64,000 nt of DNA from Polaribacter sp. BM10 (GTDB taxonomy: Bacteria > Bacteroidota > Bacteroidia > Flavobacteriales > Flavobacteriaceae), in contig NZ_CP019704.1 of assembly GCF_002005425.1 (NCBI RefSeq), positions 2,810,001-2,874,000 on the forward strand. The letters are read 5' to 3'. The notes beneath the pieces are model-generated. The model did no database searches and was not told where the DNA came from. It saw nothing but the letters and a program-made list of their open reading frames with translations. This document shows, piece after piece, positions 18,480 to 27,455 of the stretch (position 1 is its first letter; every line of letters begins with the position of its first letter). The position numbers and the translations under genes were made by a program.

Positions 18480-20885
18480 ATGCCAAAAAACCCAGAGTTA
18501 GAACTTGCTTTACAATTTATAGAAAAGACAGACCGTAATTTATTTATTACCGGAAAAGCAGGAACTGGAAAAACTACATTTTTACATAAAATAAAATCAG
18601 ATTCTCTTAAACGAATGGTAATTGTTGCGCCAACAGGTGTTGCTGCAATAAATGCAAAAGGGGTAACGATTCATTCTTTTTTTCAAATGCCTTTTGGGCC
18701 TATTTTACCAAATCAAATATCAAATACTAATCAACAACGTAAGTTTTCTAAAACTAAAATAGATATTATTAAGTCTTTAGATTTAGTAATTATTGATGAA
18801 ATTTCTATGGTTAGAGCAGACTTGTTAGATGGTATCGACCAAGTAATGCGTCGTTATAAAAACAGAAATAAAGTATTTGGCGGTGCACAAGTTTTAATGA
18901 TAGGAGATTTGCAACAATTAGCACCAGTTGTTAGACCAAACGAATGGAGTTTGTTGCAACAACATTATAATACAGTGTACTTTTTTAGTTCTAAAGCGTA
19001 CCAAGAAGCAAATGTTGTATCAATAGAATTAAAGCATATTTATCGTCAGAAAAACGAAGATTTTATTAAGATTTTAAATGAAATTAGAACAGATACTTTG
19101 TCTGATGCATCTGCTAAAATTTTAAATAAAAATTACAATCCATCTTTTTCGCCAACAAAAGACGATGGTTATATAACCTTAACAACGCATAATAATAGAG
19201 CCAATTTAATTAACAATTCAGAATTAAATAAAATAAAAAATAAGAGTTATTATTTTGATGCAGAAGTTTCTGGTAAATTTAATGAGAACTCTTATCCAAA
19301 TTCAGAAAAATTAGAATTAAAAATTGGTGCACAGGTAATGTTTATCAAAAATGATTCTTCGCCAGAAAAAAGATATTTTAACGGTAAAATTGGTATAGTA
19401 ACAGATATTTCTAGAGAAACGGTAACAGTGCATTGTGGTGATGAATTAGATGAAATTGTTACAGAAAGAGAAAAGTGGGAAAACATCAATTACTCTATAA
19501 ACGAAGAAACTAAAGAAATTAAAGAAGACATTTCGGGTTCTTTTTCTCAAATTCCGTTACGATTGGCTTGGGCAATTACAATTCATAAAAGTCAGGGTTT
19601 AACTTTCGACAAAGCAATTATCGATGCAGAAGCTTCTTTTGCACACGGGCAAACCTATGTTGCCTTAAGTAGATGTACTTCTTTAGAAGGTTTGGTTTTA
19701 AAAACGCCAATTACTAGCAGCGCAATTATTAACGATAGAACCGTAAGTGTTTTTAATGAAAGTGTAGAAGAAAATCATCCAGACGAAACTGTTTTAAACA
19801 ATTCTGAAAAAGAATTTCAGTTAAACTTAATTGCAGAATTATTCGATTACCAACCATTTTTATACCCAACTACTCGATTAATTGATATTTATTACAAAAA
19901 TAAAACAAGCATAAAGGGTGATGTTATCGATCATTTACAAACAATAAAAGACGATGGAGTAGTAGCTTTAATGAAAGTTTCTAACGGCTTTAAAAGGCAA
20001 TTATCAGAAATATCAGAAGGTAATATTCTACCAGAAAACAGCTCTCAAATTCAAGAGCGTTTTACAAAAGCTGTAAATTATTTTTTAAACCAAACTAAAA
20101 ACAACATTTTAAAACCATTAAATACTATTGCATTTTCTTCGGATAATAAATCGGTAAAAACAGATTTTAAAAAGCAATTTGATGCACTTCAAGAAAAATT
20201 ATTAGAAAAATTATTTGCTTTAAATAAAATGACAGAAAGCTTTAAGGTAGATAAATATTTAGAAGTTAGAGCAAAAGCAGTTTTGCAAAAATCTGCACCC
20301 ACAGCAAAAAAGAAAAAAATATCGAACAGAAAAGACCCTTTGTTGGCGCTAAAATTACGTGAATTAAGAGACGAAATTAGAGTTGCAGAAAACATACCAG
20401 CATTTCAAATATTTACACAAGAAACTCTTTATGCAATTTGCGATAGTTTACCAAGAACAGAAAAAGAGTTGCTTAATGTAAAAGGAATGGGTAAAACACG
20501 TGTTTCTAAATACGGAGAAGAAATTTTAGAAGTTATAGAAACATATTGCAAAGAAAATGGCATTAATAAGCAAAACGAGCAAAAAAGAGAAGACAAAAAA
20601 CCAACCAAACAAATCACTTTAGAGTTGTTTAGATCGGGGCTTTCGGTTAAAGAAATCGCTAAAGAACGTAGTTTAACCACCAACACAATAGAAAGTCATT
20701 TGGCAAGCTATATTCCTTCTGGCGATGTCGATATTTTAGAGTTAATTCCGTTAAAAAAATATAAAAAATTAGTAGACGAGATTGAGAAAATAGAATTTAA
20801 AAGCCTAACAGAACTTAAAGAAAAAGTAGATAAATCGTTTTCTTATATGGAGTTACGAATGGTTTTAATGACAATAGAAAAATAA
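18480..20885 (+). CDS. Pif1/RecD-like helicase with HRDC and HTH C-terminal domains
   Basis: An 801-residue SF1 helicase. Residues 1-440 form the motor: Walker A ITGKAGTGKTTF, Walker B LVIIDEISMV, a GDLQQLAPV motif, and the late motifs WAITIHKSQGLTFDKAIID and YVALSRCTSLEGL. These match the Pif1/RecD2 type. An HRDC domain lies at about 610-690 (LRELRDEIRVAENIPAFQIF ... PRTEKELLNVKGMG). A helix-turn-helix tail (about 715-800) contains LFRSGLSVKEIAKE and TIESHLASYIPSGDV. The architecture is common in Bacteroidota and is thought to act in DNA repair or replication fork processing. The start ATG at 18480 is 54 bases after the broken DUF2200 gene. Confidence 0.88.
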   Translation: MPKNPELELALQFIEKTDRNLFITGKAGTGKTTFLHKIKSDSLKRMVIVAPTGVAAINAKGVTIHSFFQMPFGPILPNQISNTNQQRKFSKTKIDIIKSLDLVIIDEISMVRADLLDGIDQVMRRYKNRNKVFGGAQVLMIGDLQQLAPVVRPNEWSLLQQHYNTVYFFSSKAYQEANVVSIELKHIYRQKNEDFIKILNEIRTDTLSDASAKILNKNYNPSFSPTKDDGYITLTTHNNRANLINNSELNKIKNKSYYFDAEVSGKFNENSYPNSEKLELKIGAQVMFIKNDSSPEKRYFNGKIGIVTDISRETVTVHCGDELDEIVTEREKWENINYSINEETKEIKEDISGSFSQIPLRLAWAITIHKSQGLTFDKAIIDAEASFAHGQTYVALSRCTSLEGLVLKTPITSSAIINDRTVSVFNESVEENHPDETVLNNSEKEFQLNLIAELFDYQPFLYPTTRLIDIYYKNKTSIKGDVIDHLQTIKDDGVVALMKVSNGFKRQLSEISEGNILPENSSQIQERFTKAVNYFLNQTKNNILKPLNTIAFSSDNKSVKTDFKKQFDALQEKLLEKLFALNKMTESFKVDKYLEVRAKAVLQKSAPTAKKKKISNRKDPLLALKLRELRDEIRVAENIPAFQIFTQETLYAICDSLPRTEKELLNVKGMGKTRVSKYGEEILEVIETYCKENGINKQNEQKREDKKPTKQITLELFRSGLSVKEIAKERSLTTNTIESHLASYIPSGDVDILELIPLKKYKKLVDEIEKIEFKSLTELKEKVDKSFSYMELRMVLMTIEK

Positions 20886-20934
20886 TTTTTAATTTTTTTT
20901 GAAAGTTTTTACAAAGTTATGCGTCTAAACAATT

Positions 20935-21005
20935 ATGATAAGAAACTTCTTATCATTTCTTTTTCATAGCAATTTTCCCACTTCTTCTTAGAAGTGGGTT
21001 TTATT
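20935..21005 (+). terminator. tandem terminator hairpins after the helicase
   Basis: Two hairpins follow the helicase stop. The first has a perfect 10-bp stem (20935-20944 with 20947-20956) followed by TTCTTTTTC. The second has a 9-bp stem CCCACTTCT/AGAAGTGGG (20977-20985 with 20990-20998) followed by TTTTATTTT. The second is the canonical intrinsic terminator. Confidence 0.75.
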
Positions 21006-21012
21006 TTTTTTA

Positions 21013-21104
21013 GAAGCTATTTCCTGCTTTCGCTACTCGCTTTTTTTATTCCGAAAAAGAATAAAAAAGAGCTCAAACAAGCCGTTCAATCAGGGCTAAA
21101 CTTG
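21013..21104 (+). repeat. intergenic hairpin repeat, copy 2
   Basis: Family copy in plus orientation: GAAGCTATTTCCTGCTTTCG at the left, a CTCGCTTTTTTTATT / AATAAAAAAGAGC inverted repeat in the middle and TTCAATCAGGGCTAAA at the right. It lies between the helicase terminator and the end of recJ. Confidence 0.7.
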
Positions 21105-21130
21105 TTTGCCAAAATTTAGTTTTTTACGAG

Positions 21131-22816
21131 TTACTTTAAGTCTTTTAAAACCAATTGTATCGATTTGTGACCATTCCATTCATTTTCATCTAAGGCATAA
21201 GCAATATCAAAATCGTTTTTAACGTGCTCAATTTTATTACCCAAACCAAAACCAATTGCACCAAAAGTTTGTTTATTATCTCCCTGAAAAACATTTAATT
21301 TCAAATGACTTTTATCTGCACCAACTTGTTTACCATAACCATTATCTCTAACGCAAGTAGAAACAAATGTTGGTTTCATATTCATTGGGCCAAAAGGAGC
21401 CATTTGTTCAATAATTCTAAAAAATTTTGGAGTAATTTCAGATAATTCTATTGTGGCATCCACAGAAATTTCTGGAGTTAATAATTCTTTATCAATTGTA
21501 TTTTTTACAACTTCTTCGAACTTATTTTTAAAATTTTGATAATTTTCTGGCAATAAAGTCAAACCAGCTGCATATTTATGTCCGCCAAATTGCTCTATAA
21601 ATTCTTCGCATTCATGTAATGCATTGTAAACATCAAAACCTTTTACCGATCTTGCAGAAGCAGCTAATTTATCGCCACTCTTTGTAAAAACTAAAGTTGG
21701 TCTGTAATAGGTTTCTATTAATCTAGAGGCAACAATACCGATAACGCCTTTGTGCCAATCTTCTTGATAAACTACAGATGTAAAACAATTTTCTTCTTCA
21801 TTATCAATAATTTGAATTAAAGCTTGATCTGTAATTTTTTTATCTAAATCTTTTCTGTCGGCATTAAAAATTTCTATCGCTGCAGCAAATTCTACTGCCG
21901 AGTCAAAGTCCATTTCTGTTAATAATTCAACAGCATAATTACCGTGTTTCATTCTTCCGGCAGCATTAATTCTTGGTGCAATTATAAAAACCACGTCTGT
22001 TATTGTAAGCGTTGTTTTTTTGGTTTGATGAATTATTGCTTTAATTCCGTTTCTAGGATTTTCATTAATAACTTGCAAGCCATAATATGCCAAAACCCTG
22101 TTTTCGCCATTCATAGGTACAATATCTGCAGCAATTGCAGTAGCAACTAAATCTAAATAAGGTATAAAATCTTCTATGTTTTGGTTTCTTTTAGAACCCA
22201 AAGCCTGTATCAATTTAAAACCAACGCCGCAACCACAAAGTTCATCAAAAGGATATGTACAATCGTCTCTTTTAGCATTTAAAACTGCAACGGCTTTTGG
22301 TATTTTATCACCAGGTTTGTGATGATCGCAAATTATAAAATCTATGTTTTTTTCTGATGCATAAGCAACTTTTTCGATTGCTTTTATACCGCAATCTAAA
22401 GCTATAATTAAAGAGAAATCATTGTCATGCGCAAAATCAATTCCTATATAAGAAACCCCATAACCTTCTGCGTATCGATCTGGAATATAAGTTGCAATAT
22501 TAGGATGAATAGTTTTTAAATAAGAGGCAACCAAAGAAACTGCAGTTGTGCCATCAACATCATAATCGCCATAAATTAAAATGTTTTCATTATTGGCAAT
22601 TGCTTTTTCTATACGTTCTACTGCTAAATCCATATCCTTCATTAAAAAAGGATCGTGAATATCTTTTAAACTAGGACGAAAAAAACTTTTTGCTTGGTCA
22701 AAAGTTTCAATATTTCTTTGACAAAGTATGGTAGCAATTGTTTTATTTACTTGTAAATCTTTTGCTAATTTTTCTACTTTTTCTTTTTCTGGATTTTGCT
22801 TTAGCGTCCATCTCAT
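21131..22816 (-). CDS. recJ: single-stranded-DNA-specific exonuclease RecJ
   Basis: A 5'-3' ssDNA exonuclease of recombination and mismatch repair, DHH superfamily, 561 residues (usual length). Catalytic motifs: DYDVDGTTAVS (motif I), an ALDCG stretch, CDHHKPG (DHH motif III), APRINAAGRMKHG, and the DHHA1 glycine motif FGGHKYAAGLTL. A C-terminal OB domain follows. The OsmC-family gene ends only 18 bases upstream of its start, so they probably share a transcript. The convergent helicase lies on the other side. Confidence 0.96.
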   Translation of the reverse strand: MRWTLKQNPEKEKVEKLAKDLQVNKTIATILCQRNIETFDQAKSFFRPSLKDIHDPFLMKDMDLAVERIEKAIANNENILIYGDYDVDGTTAVSLVASYLKTIHPNIATYIPDRYAEGYGVSYIGIDFAHDNDFSLIIALDCGIKAIEKVAYASEKNIDFIICDHHKPGDKIPKAVAVLNAKRDDCTYPFDELCGCGVGFKLIQALGSKRNQNIEDFIPYLDLVATAIAADIVPMNGENRVLAYYGLQVINENPRNGIKAIIHQTKKTTLTITDVVFIIAPRINAAGRMKHGNYAVELLTEMDFDSAVEFAAAIEIFNADRKDLDKKITDQALIQIIDNEEENCFTSVVYQEDWHKGVIGIVASRLIETYYRPTLVFTKSGDKLAASARSVKGFDVYNALHECEEFIEQFGGHKYAAGLTLLPENYQNFKNKFEEVVKNTIDKELLTPEISVDATIELSEITPKFFRIIEQMAPFGPMNMKPTFVSTCVRDNGYGKQVGADKSHLKLNVFQGDNKQTFGAIGFGLGNKIEHVKNDFDIAYALDENEWNGHKSIQLVLKDLK

Positions 22817-22834
22817 AGCAATTTTTTCTACTTT

Positions 22835-23260
22835 TTATAAATTATGCAAATGAATTTCTATCTCTACATCTGCAAATTGACGAAACATTTCCATAACACC
22901 GCAATACTTTGTAACCGATAAATTTACCGCTTTTTGTATTTTTTTTGGCTGTAATTCTGCATCAGAAAAATGATAATCTACTTTTACTTTATTGTAAAAT
23001 TTTGGATGTTCGTCTGTTAAATTTGCTGTAACCTCAATTTTAAAATCTGCAACTTCTGCATGCATTTTAGTTAATAAAGAAACTACATCTAAACCAGAGC
23101 AACCAGCTAAAGAAGACAACATTAATGCTTTTGGTGCAAAACCAACCACGTCTCCGTTATCTTGCGATTTATCAAACATTGTAAATTTATGGCCACTTGG
23201 GTTATCAGTTTCAAATTGCGATTTCTGTGTCCAAACCGTTGTAACTGTATTTTTAATCAT
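22835..23260 (-). CDS. OsmC family protein
   Basis: A 141-residue OsmC/Ohr-superfamily protein, which typically reduces organic hydroperoxides with a pair of cysteines. Both are visible: LSSLAGCSGLDVVSLL (Cys about 55) and VTKYCGVMEMF (Cys about 121). It belongs to the YhfA-like/OsmC branch rather than classical Ohr, judged from the order of segments. It precedes recJ by 18 bases. The next gene, divergent at 23342, is another peroxide-related protein, so this short segment may serve oxidative stress. Confidence 0.85.
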   Translation of the reverse strand: MIKNTVTTVWTQKSQFETDNPSGHKFTMFDKSQDNGDVVGFAPKALMLSSLAGCSGLDVVSLLTKMHAEVADFKIEVTANLTDEHPKFYNKVKVDYHFSDAELQPKKIQKAVNLSVTKYCGVMEMFRQFADVEIEIHLHNL

Positions 23261-23341
23261 AAAATCTATTTTTTTAAAAATGAAGTATTAAATTGTGCTT
23301 TAATACAAATGTAAGCACAAATTAATTAAAGATATAAAAAT

Positions 23342-23932
23342 ATGGCATTAGTAACTCCTCTAGAAGCAGAGCATGATTTAGAAACAAAAAAGTTAGCAGA
23401 ATTTTTTAATGAAACTTTAGGTTTTTGTCCTAATTCAGTACTAACAATGCAGCGTAGGCCTGCAATATCAAAAGCTTTTATCAATCTAAATAAAGCAGTT
23501 ATGGCAAACGAAGGTAAAGTAACTTCTGCGTTAAAAAGAATGATTGCTTGGGTTTCTAGTAACGCTACTGGTTGTAGATATTGCCAAGCACATGCAATTA
23601 GAGCAGCAGAGCGTTATGGTGCAGAACAAGAGCAATTAGATAATATTTGGGAGTATAAAACGCATCCTGCTTTTTCTGATGCAGAAAGAGCAGCATTAGA
23701 TTTTTCTTTAGCAGCATCAATGGTGCCAAATGCTGTAGATGCAAAAATTAAAGAAGAATTATATAAATATTGGAACGAAGGAGAAATCGTAGAAATGTTA
23801 GGTGTAATTTCTTTATTTGGCTACTTAAATAGATGGAATGATTCTATGGGAACAACCCTAGAAGAAGATGCAATTGAAAGTGGCGATAAGTACTTAGGAA
23901 AACATGGTTTTGAAGTTGGTAAACATGTTTAA
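23342..23932 (+). CDS. carboxymuconolactone decarboxylase / AhpD-like protein
   Basis: A 196-residue all-helical protein of the CMD/AhpD family (peroxidase-related group). The redox motif GCRYCQAHAIRAAE gives the CxxC and nearby His of alkylhydroperoxidases. The C-terminal EIVEMLGVISLFGYLNRWND is also typical of this subgroup. It is divergent from the OsmC gene with an 81-base gap that must hold both promoters. Substrate is unknown; peroxide detoxification is inferred from family and neighbour. Confidence 0.85.
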   Translation: MALVTPLEAEHDLETKKLAEFFNETLGFCPNSVLTMQRRPAISKAFINLNKAVMANEGKVTSALKRMIAWVSSNATGCRYCQAHAIRAAERYGAEQEQLDNIWEYKTHPAFSDAERAALDFSLAASMVPNAVDAKIKEELYKYWNEGEIVEMLGVISLFGYLNRWNDSMGTTLEEDAIESGDKYLGKHGFEVGKHV

Positions 23933-23972
23933 TTTTAAAATTACGTAGAAACTTTTTATATTTACAAAAAGA

Positions 23973-24008
23973 AAGCCTTTTCAAATAATACTGAAAAGGC
24001 TTGTTTTT
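23973..24008 (+). terminator. terminator after the AhpD-like gene
   Basis: An 11-bp inverted repeat (23973-23983 with 23992-24002) with an 8-nt loop, followed by GTTTTTT. Confidence 0.85.
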
Positions 24009-24141
24009 TAAAATGTAAAGGTCCCCCAACCTCTTCAATTTAATTTCAAATTTAGTGAAATAAAGAAGGTTATTATTGCAAATTTCACAAAATGGCAAAT
24101 TATATTTTGTAAAATTTGATAGAAGTGAATGATAGGACAGA

Positions 24142-25119
24142 ATGAATAAGGTAGAAGAAAGATTATTTAAGTTAATTAGAGAAAACTTACCAAAAAATGT
24201 CTCTTTAATTGAAGACGTTGCTAGTGTTTTAGATGTAAATTACGATGCAGCTTACAGAAGAATTAAAGGTAAAACAGCACTTACTTTAAACGAAGCGCTT
24301 GTTTTATCTAAACACTACAATTTAGATCTTAAAAATTTATCATCAGAAAACTCATCAGAAAATAAGGTGATAAGCGTAGAGAAAACCCACGGTGAAATTT
24401 CTATAGATTTCTTATACAATTATTTAAATAATTGTAATATTGAAATTAAGGCAGTACTAAATTCTAAAAAAGGAAAAATTATAAGCTGTGCAAATGATCT
24501 ACCTTGTTATCATATTAATAATAGTATTTTAAAAAAATTTAGAATATATCTGCTAGTAAGTATGTTGCCAAAAAAAGAGAATGTTAAAACAATTTCTTTT
24601 GCTAATTTTAACCCTTCAGATACCATTTTAAATGCTTATGATTCTTTTCTAGAAAATTATAAAAAAGTAGCTTTAATAGAAATTTGGAACGATTTTACAA
24701 TAGATAATTTAATAAACCAAATAACTTACTTTTTTGAAATTGGCTTATTAAAAGAAGGTGAAGCTATAGCAATTTTAGAAGGATTGGTAAATACATTACA
24801 GCAATTAGAACAACAGGCTAAATATGAAAAGAGAGCGGTAAACGATAATACTTTTAAATTATATTGCAATAATCTTATCTCTTTATCAGATACTATCTTT
24901 ATGCAAACAGATACTTTAAAAAAAGCATTTGTGCCCTATACTAATTTAACTTATTTTAAAGTAACAGATGTAGAAACAAGTGCTCAAGTAGAAAAACATT
25001 TAAATAAACAACTGCAATATTCTACAAATATTTCTGGCGAAAGCTCTGTTGCTAGAAAAATGTTTTTTAATAAAATGTATCAAAAAATAGAAAAGAGCAA
25101 ACAAAAATTACTGCTTTAA
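24142..25119 (+). CDS. XRE-like helix-turn-helix regulator with unknown C-terminal domain
   Basis: A 325-residue protein. Residues about 1-65 form a helix-turn-helix of the XRE/BetR kind: SLIEDVASVLDVNYDAAYRR followed by IKGKTALTLNEALVLSKHYN. The remaining 260 residues are helical, charged and without a recognised motif; such proteins recur in Flavobacteriia. It is probably a cytosolic transcription regulator with a sensor domain, but no target or ligand can be named. Its last four bases overlap the end of the convergent M28 peptidase gene (25116-25119), leaving no room for a terminator. Confidence 0.7.
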   Translation: MNKVEERLFKLIRENLPKNVSLIEDVASVLDVNYDAAYRRIKGKTALTLNEALVLSKHYNLDLKNLSSENSSENKVISVEKTHGEISIDFLYNYLNNCNIEIKAVLNSKKGKIISCANDLPCYHINNSILKKFRIYLLVSMLPKKENVKTISFANFNPSDTILNAYDSFLENYKKVALIEIWNDFTIDNLINQITYFFEIGLLKEGEAIAILEGLVNTLQQLEQQAKYEKRAVNDNTFKLYCNNLISLSDTIFMQTDTLKKAFVPYTNLTYFKVTDVETSAQVEKHLNKQLQYSTNISGESSVARKMFFNKMYQKIEKSKQKLLL

Positions 25120-26843
25120 TTTTTTGCAAGCTTAAATATAATAGTTTTAGAGATCGAATCTATTAACTTTTTAGAACGATCGATTTCTTTAGTAATATCA
25201 TTTTTATTGATAACTAAATCTGCGGTGGTTTCTATTGATTTTTGATACCAATTATTCCAAGCAGTAATAATTTCTATTTGTGTTTCTAGAGATTGATTGT
25301 TGTTTATAGCTATCTTACTTTGCTTAAGTTCTTCATTAAGTCTATTTTTTGCAGCGGTTTCAATTTCAGTTATAATTGATTTTGCTGTTTTCGTATCAGC
25401 ATTTAATAAAGTGTATGCGGCAATTAATGCCGTTGTACCTACATTTTTAAGAGTCGTTTTAGAAACTTTATCAATTCTGTCATTATCTGTATGGTAAAAT
25501 TGATCTGTAAAGTGCCAAAATAAAACACTCGGTATATTTTCTCTTAAAAAAGGAACGTGATCACTACCACCTTCAAAAGGATTTGTACTTACTTGCCAAT
25601 TAGCAAGTTTACCTTGAGCTTTAAATTTATTTATTAAAAAGTCATTTAAATAGTGTGGTTTCATTTGGTCTAAACTCATTTTAGAACCACCCCATTCTGT
25701 GTGTTTATCATTTCCACGTGTCCAGATAGCACTCGGATCTGGCATTTTTTCGATAAGGAATACTCCGCCAGTTTTATCAGTATTCTCACCAACCATGTCT
25801 AAAGAAATTCCCCATTTTATATTTTTTGATCTAATAGAATCTTCTTGAACATATCTTCTTGTAGAAACAATTTCATCACCCCATAAAAAAGTTAGAGTTC
25901 TTTTAGGGGTTAAGCTTTTATCTTTTATAAATTTTGCTGTTAAACTTGCCATTTCTAGAGCAACACCAACTCCGGTAGCATTATCATTTGCGCCAGGTTC
26001 TTGTATGTGTGCACTAAATACCAAACGTTCTTCAGGCTTTTCTGTACCTTTAATATCTGCAACAATTGTTAATTCTTCCGATGGATAAATCTTAGTTTCT
26101 ACGTTTACATTTAAAGTTACTTTTCCTTTTTCTAAAGACTTTTTTAAGCGTTCTTTAGCTTCAAAAGAGAGTGCAATTGCCCAAGGTTTATGAACGGTAT
26201 CTAAAGGAATCGATCTGAATTGAATAGAAGTTTGGTTTTTTTCTGGTTGTAAATAATCAGGATTATTATAGGTTAAAATTCCGGCTGCTTTGCCATCAAT
26301 AATTGCTGTTTTAAAAATTCTATACGGACTCGTTTCTGCAAATACTATTTTACCTTTTACATCTGTTTTAGCAAGATTTTTTACATCTTTAATATACACA
26401 ACATCAGCTTCAATTCCTTTTTTTGGTGTGCTATAAGAGTTTAACGCAATCATGTTTCTGTTAGTTGCATGCTCTAACAAATAAGTAGTATCTCCTTTAA
26501 TTTTTACGTTAGCATTTACAGATTCCCAAGTTGGTCTTTTTAAAGGTCTTTTTTCGATTCTATAGGTTAATAAATTACCTTCGGTAGCTTTTTCTTCTAA
26601 AATAAAACCTGCTTTTTCTAAGTTTTTAGCAATATTAAAAACACTTTCGTTAAAGCCAGTATTACCAACTACACGCCAGTATTTTTCTACAAAAGCAGTT
26701 GTTACGTAGGCTAAATCTCCTGTAAATTCTTTATTAATTACATTAGAATAATTATCAGTAGAAAGTATAACAACGTCATCTTCTTTTTTACAACTGATTA
26801 TAAGTATTGATACTATTAAAAAGGCAACAATTTTTTTAAGCAT
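25116..26843 (-). CDS. M28-family zinc peptidase lipoprotein
   Basis: A 575-residue lipoprotein (signal ending ILIISC) with a PA insert and an M28 peptidase core. Metal-site segments are SAHIQEPGANDNATG (His and bridging Asp), LWGDEIVSTRRY (normally GEE), SLDMVGEN (Asp), and FTDQFYHTDNDRID (His); GGSDHVPF is also present. Two changes from consensus are seen: the HxD histidine motif is HxQ, and the GEE pair is DE, so the general base Glu is Asp. The enzyme may have altered activity. It probably acts on peptides in the periplasm or at the surface. No neighbour gives further function. Confidence 0.83.
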   Translation of the reverse strand: MLKKIVAFLIVSILIISCKKEDDVVILSTDNYSNVINKEFTGDLAYVTTAFVEKYWRVVGNTGFNESVFNIAKNLEKAGFILEEKATEGNLLTYRIEKRPLKRPTWESVNANVKIKGDTTYLLEHATNRNMIALNSYSTPKKGIEADVVYIKDVKNLAKTDVKGKIVFAETSPYRIFKTAIIDGKAAGILTYNNPDYLQPEKNQTSIQFRSIPLDTVHKPWAIALSFEAKERLKKSLEKGKVTLNVNVETKIYPSEELTIVADIKGTEKPEERLVFSAHIQEPGANDNATGVGVALEMASLTAKFIKDKSLTPKRTLTFLWGDEIVSTRRYVQEDSIRSKNIKWGISLDMVGENTDKTGGVFLIEKMPDPSAIWTRGNDKHTEWGGSKMSLDQMKPHYLNDFLINKFKAQGKLANWQVSTNPFEGGSDHVPFLRENIPSVLFWHFTDQFYHTDNDRIDKVSKTTLKNVGTTALIAAYTLLNADTKTAKSIITEIETAAKNRLNEELKQSKIAINNNQSLETQIEIITAWNNWYQKSIETTADLVINKNDITKEIDRSKKLIDSISKTIIFKLAKN

Positions 26844-26877
26844 AACTCTAAATTTAGAAGTTATAAATGTAGTTTTT

Positions 26878-27450
26878 TTATTTGATAATTTTAGAAACTG
26901 TTTTTTGTAAAGTAGGGACTACATTTTTTTCAAACCAAGGATTTTTTGTTAACCAAAATCGATTTCTTGGCGAAGGATGCGGAAGCACAAAATAGCTTGG
27001 TAAATACTCTGGATAATTATCTACCGTTTCTGTAAGTGTTCTTTTTGCTCTTTCTTTTAAGTAATAATTCTGCGCATACATGCCTATTAAAATAACCGAT
27101 TCTAAATTTGGCATAAAATCGAATAATTGTTGATGCCATTGTGGGGCACACTCTTTTCTTGGTGGTTTGTCTCCAGATTTTCCTTTTCCAGGATAACAAA
27201 AACCCATCGGAATTATGGCAAATTTTTGAACATCATAAAAATCTTTATCACTAACATTTAACCACTTACGTAATTGTTTCCCGCTTGCATCATCCCAAGG
27301 AATTCCAGATTTGTGCACTTTTGTTCCGGGAGCTTGCCCAATAATTACAATTTTCGAATTTTTATGAGCAGTAACAACAGGATTTTCTCCTAAATCTAGA
27401 TGAGGTTCACAAATTCTGCAATTTTTTATTTCTGATAAAAGTTGTTTCAC
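26878..27450 (-). CDS. uracil-DNA glycosylase family protein (family 4-like, Fe-S)
   Basis: A 190-residue UDG-superfamily protein, likely a base-excision-repair enzyme. Motif 1 is IIGQAPGTKVHKSG (family 4 usually has GEAPG) and motif 2 is LPHPSPRN. Four cysteines at 11, 14, 85 and 101 have the spacing CX2C-X70-C-X15-C, close to that of 4Fe-4S family 4 UDGs, so an iron-sulfur cluster is likely. It starts six bases after the stop of the flavin disulfide reductase gene, so the two are co-transcribed; a functional link is not obvious. Confidence 0.82.
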   Translation of the reverse strand: MKQLLSEIKNCRICEPHLDLGENPVVTAHKNSKIVIIGQAPGTKVHKSGIPWDDASGKQLRKWLNVSDKDFYDVQKFAIIPMGFCYPGKGKSGDKPPRKECAPQWHQQLFDFMPNLESVILIGMYAQNYYLKERAKRTLTETVDNYPEYLPSYFVLPHPSPRNRFWLTKNPWFEKNVVPTLQKTVSKIIK

Positions 27451-27455
27451 GTATT

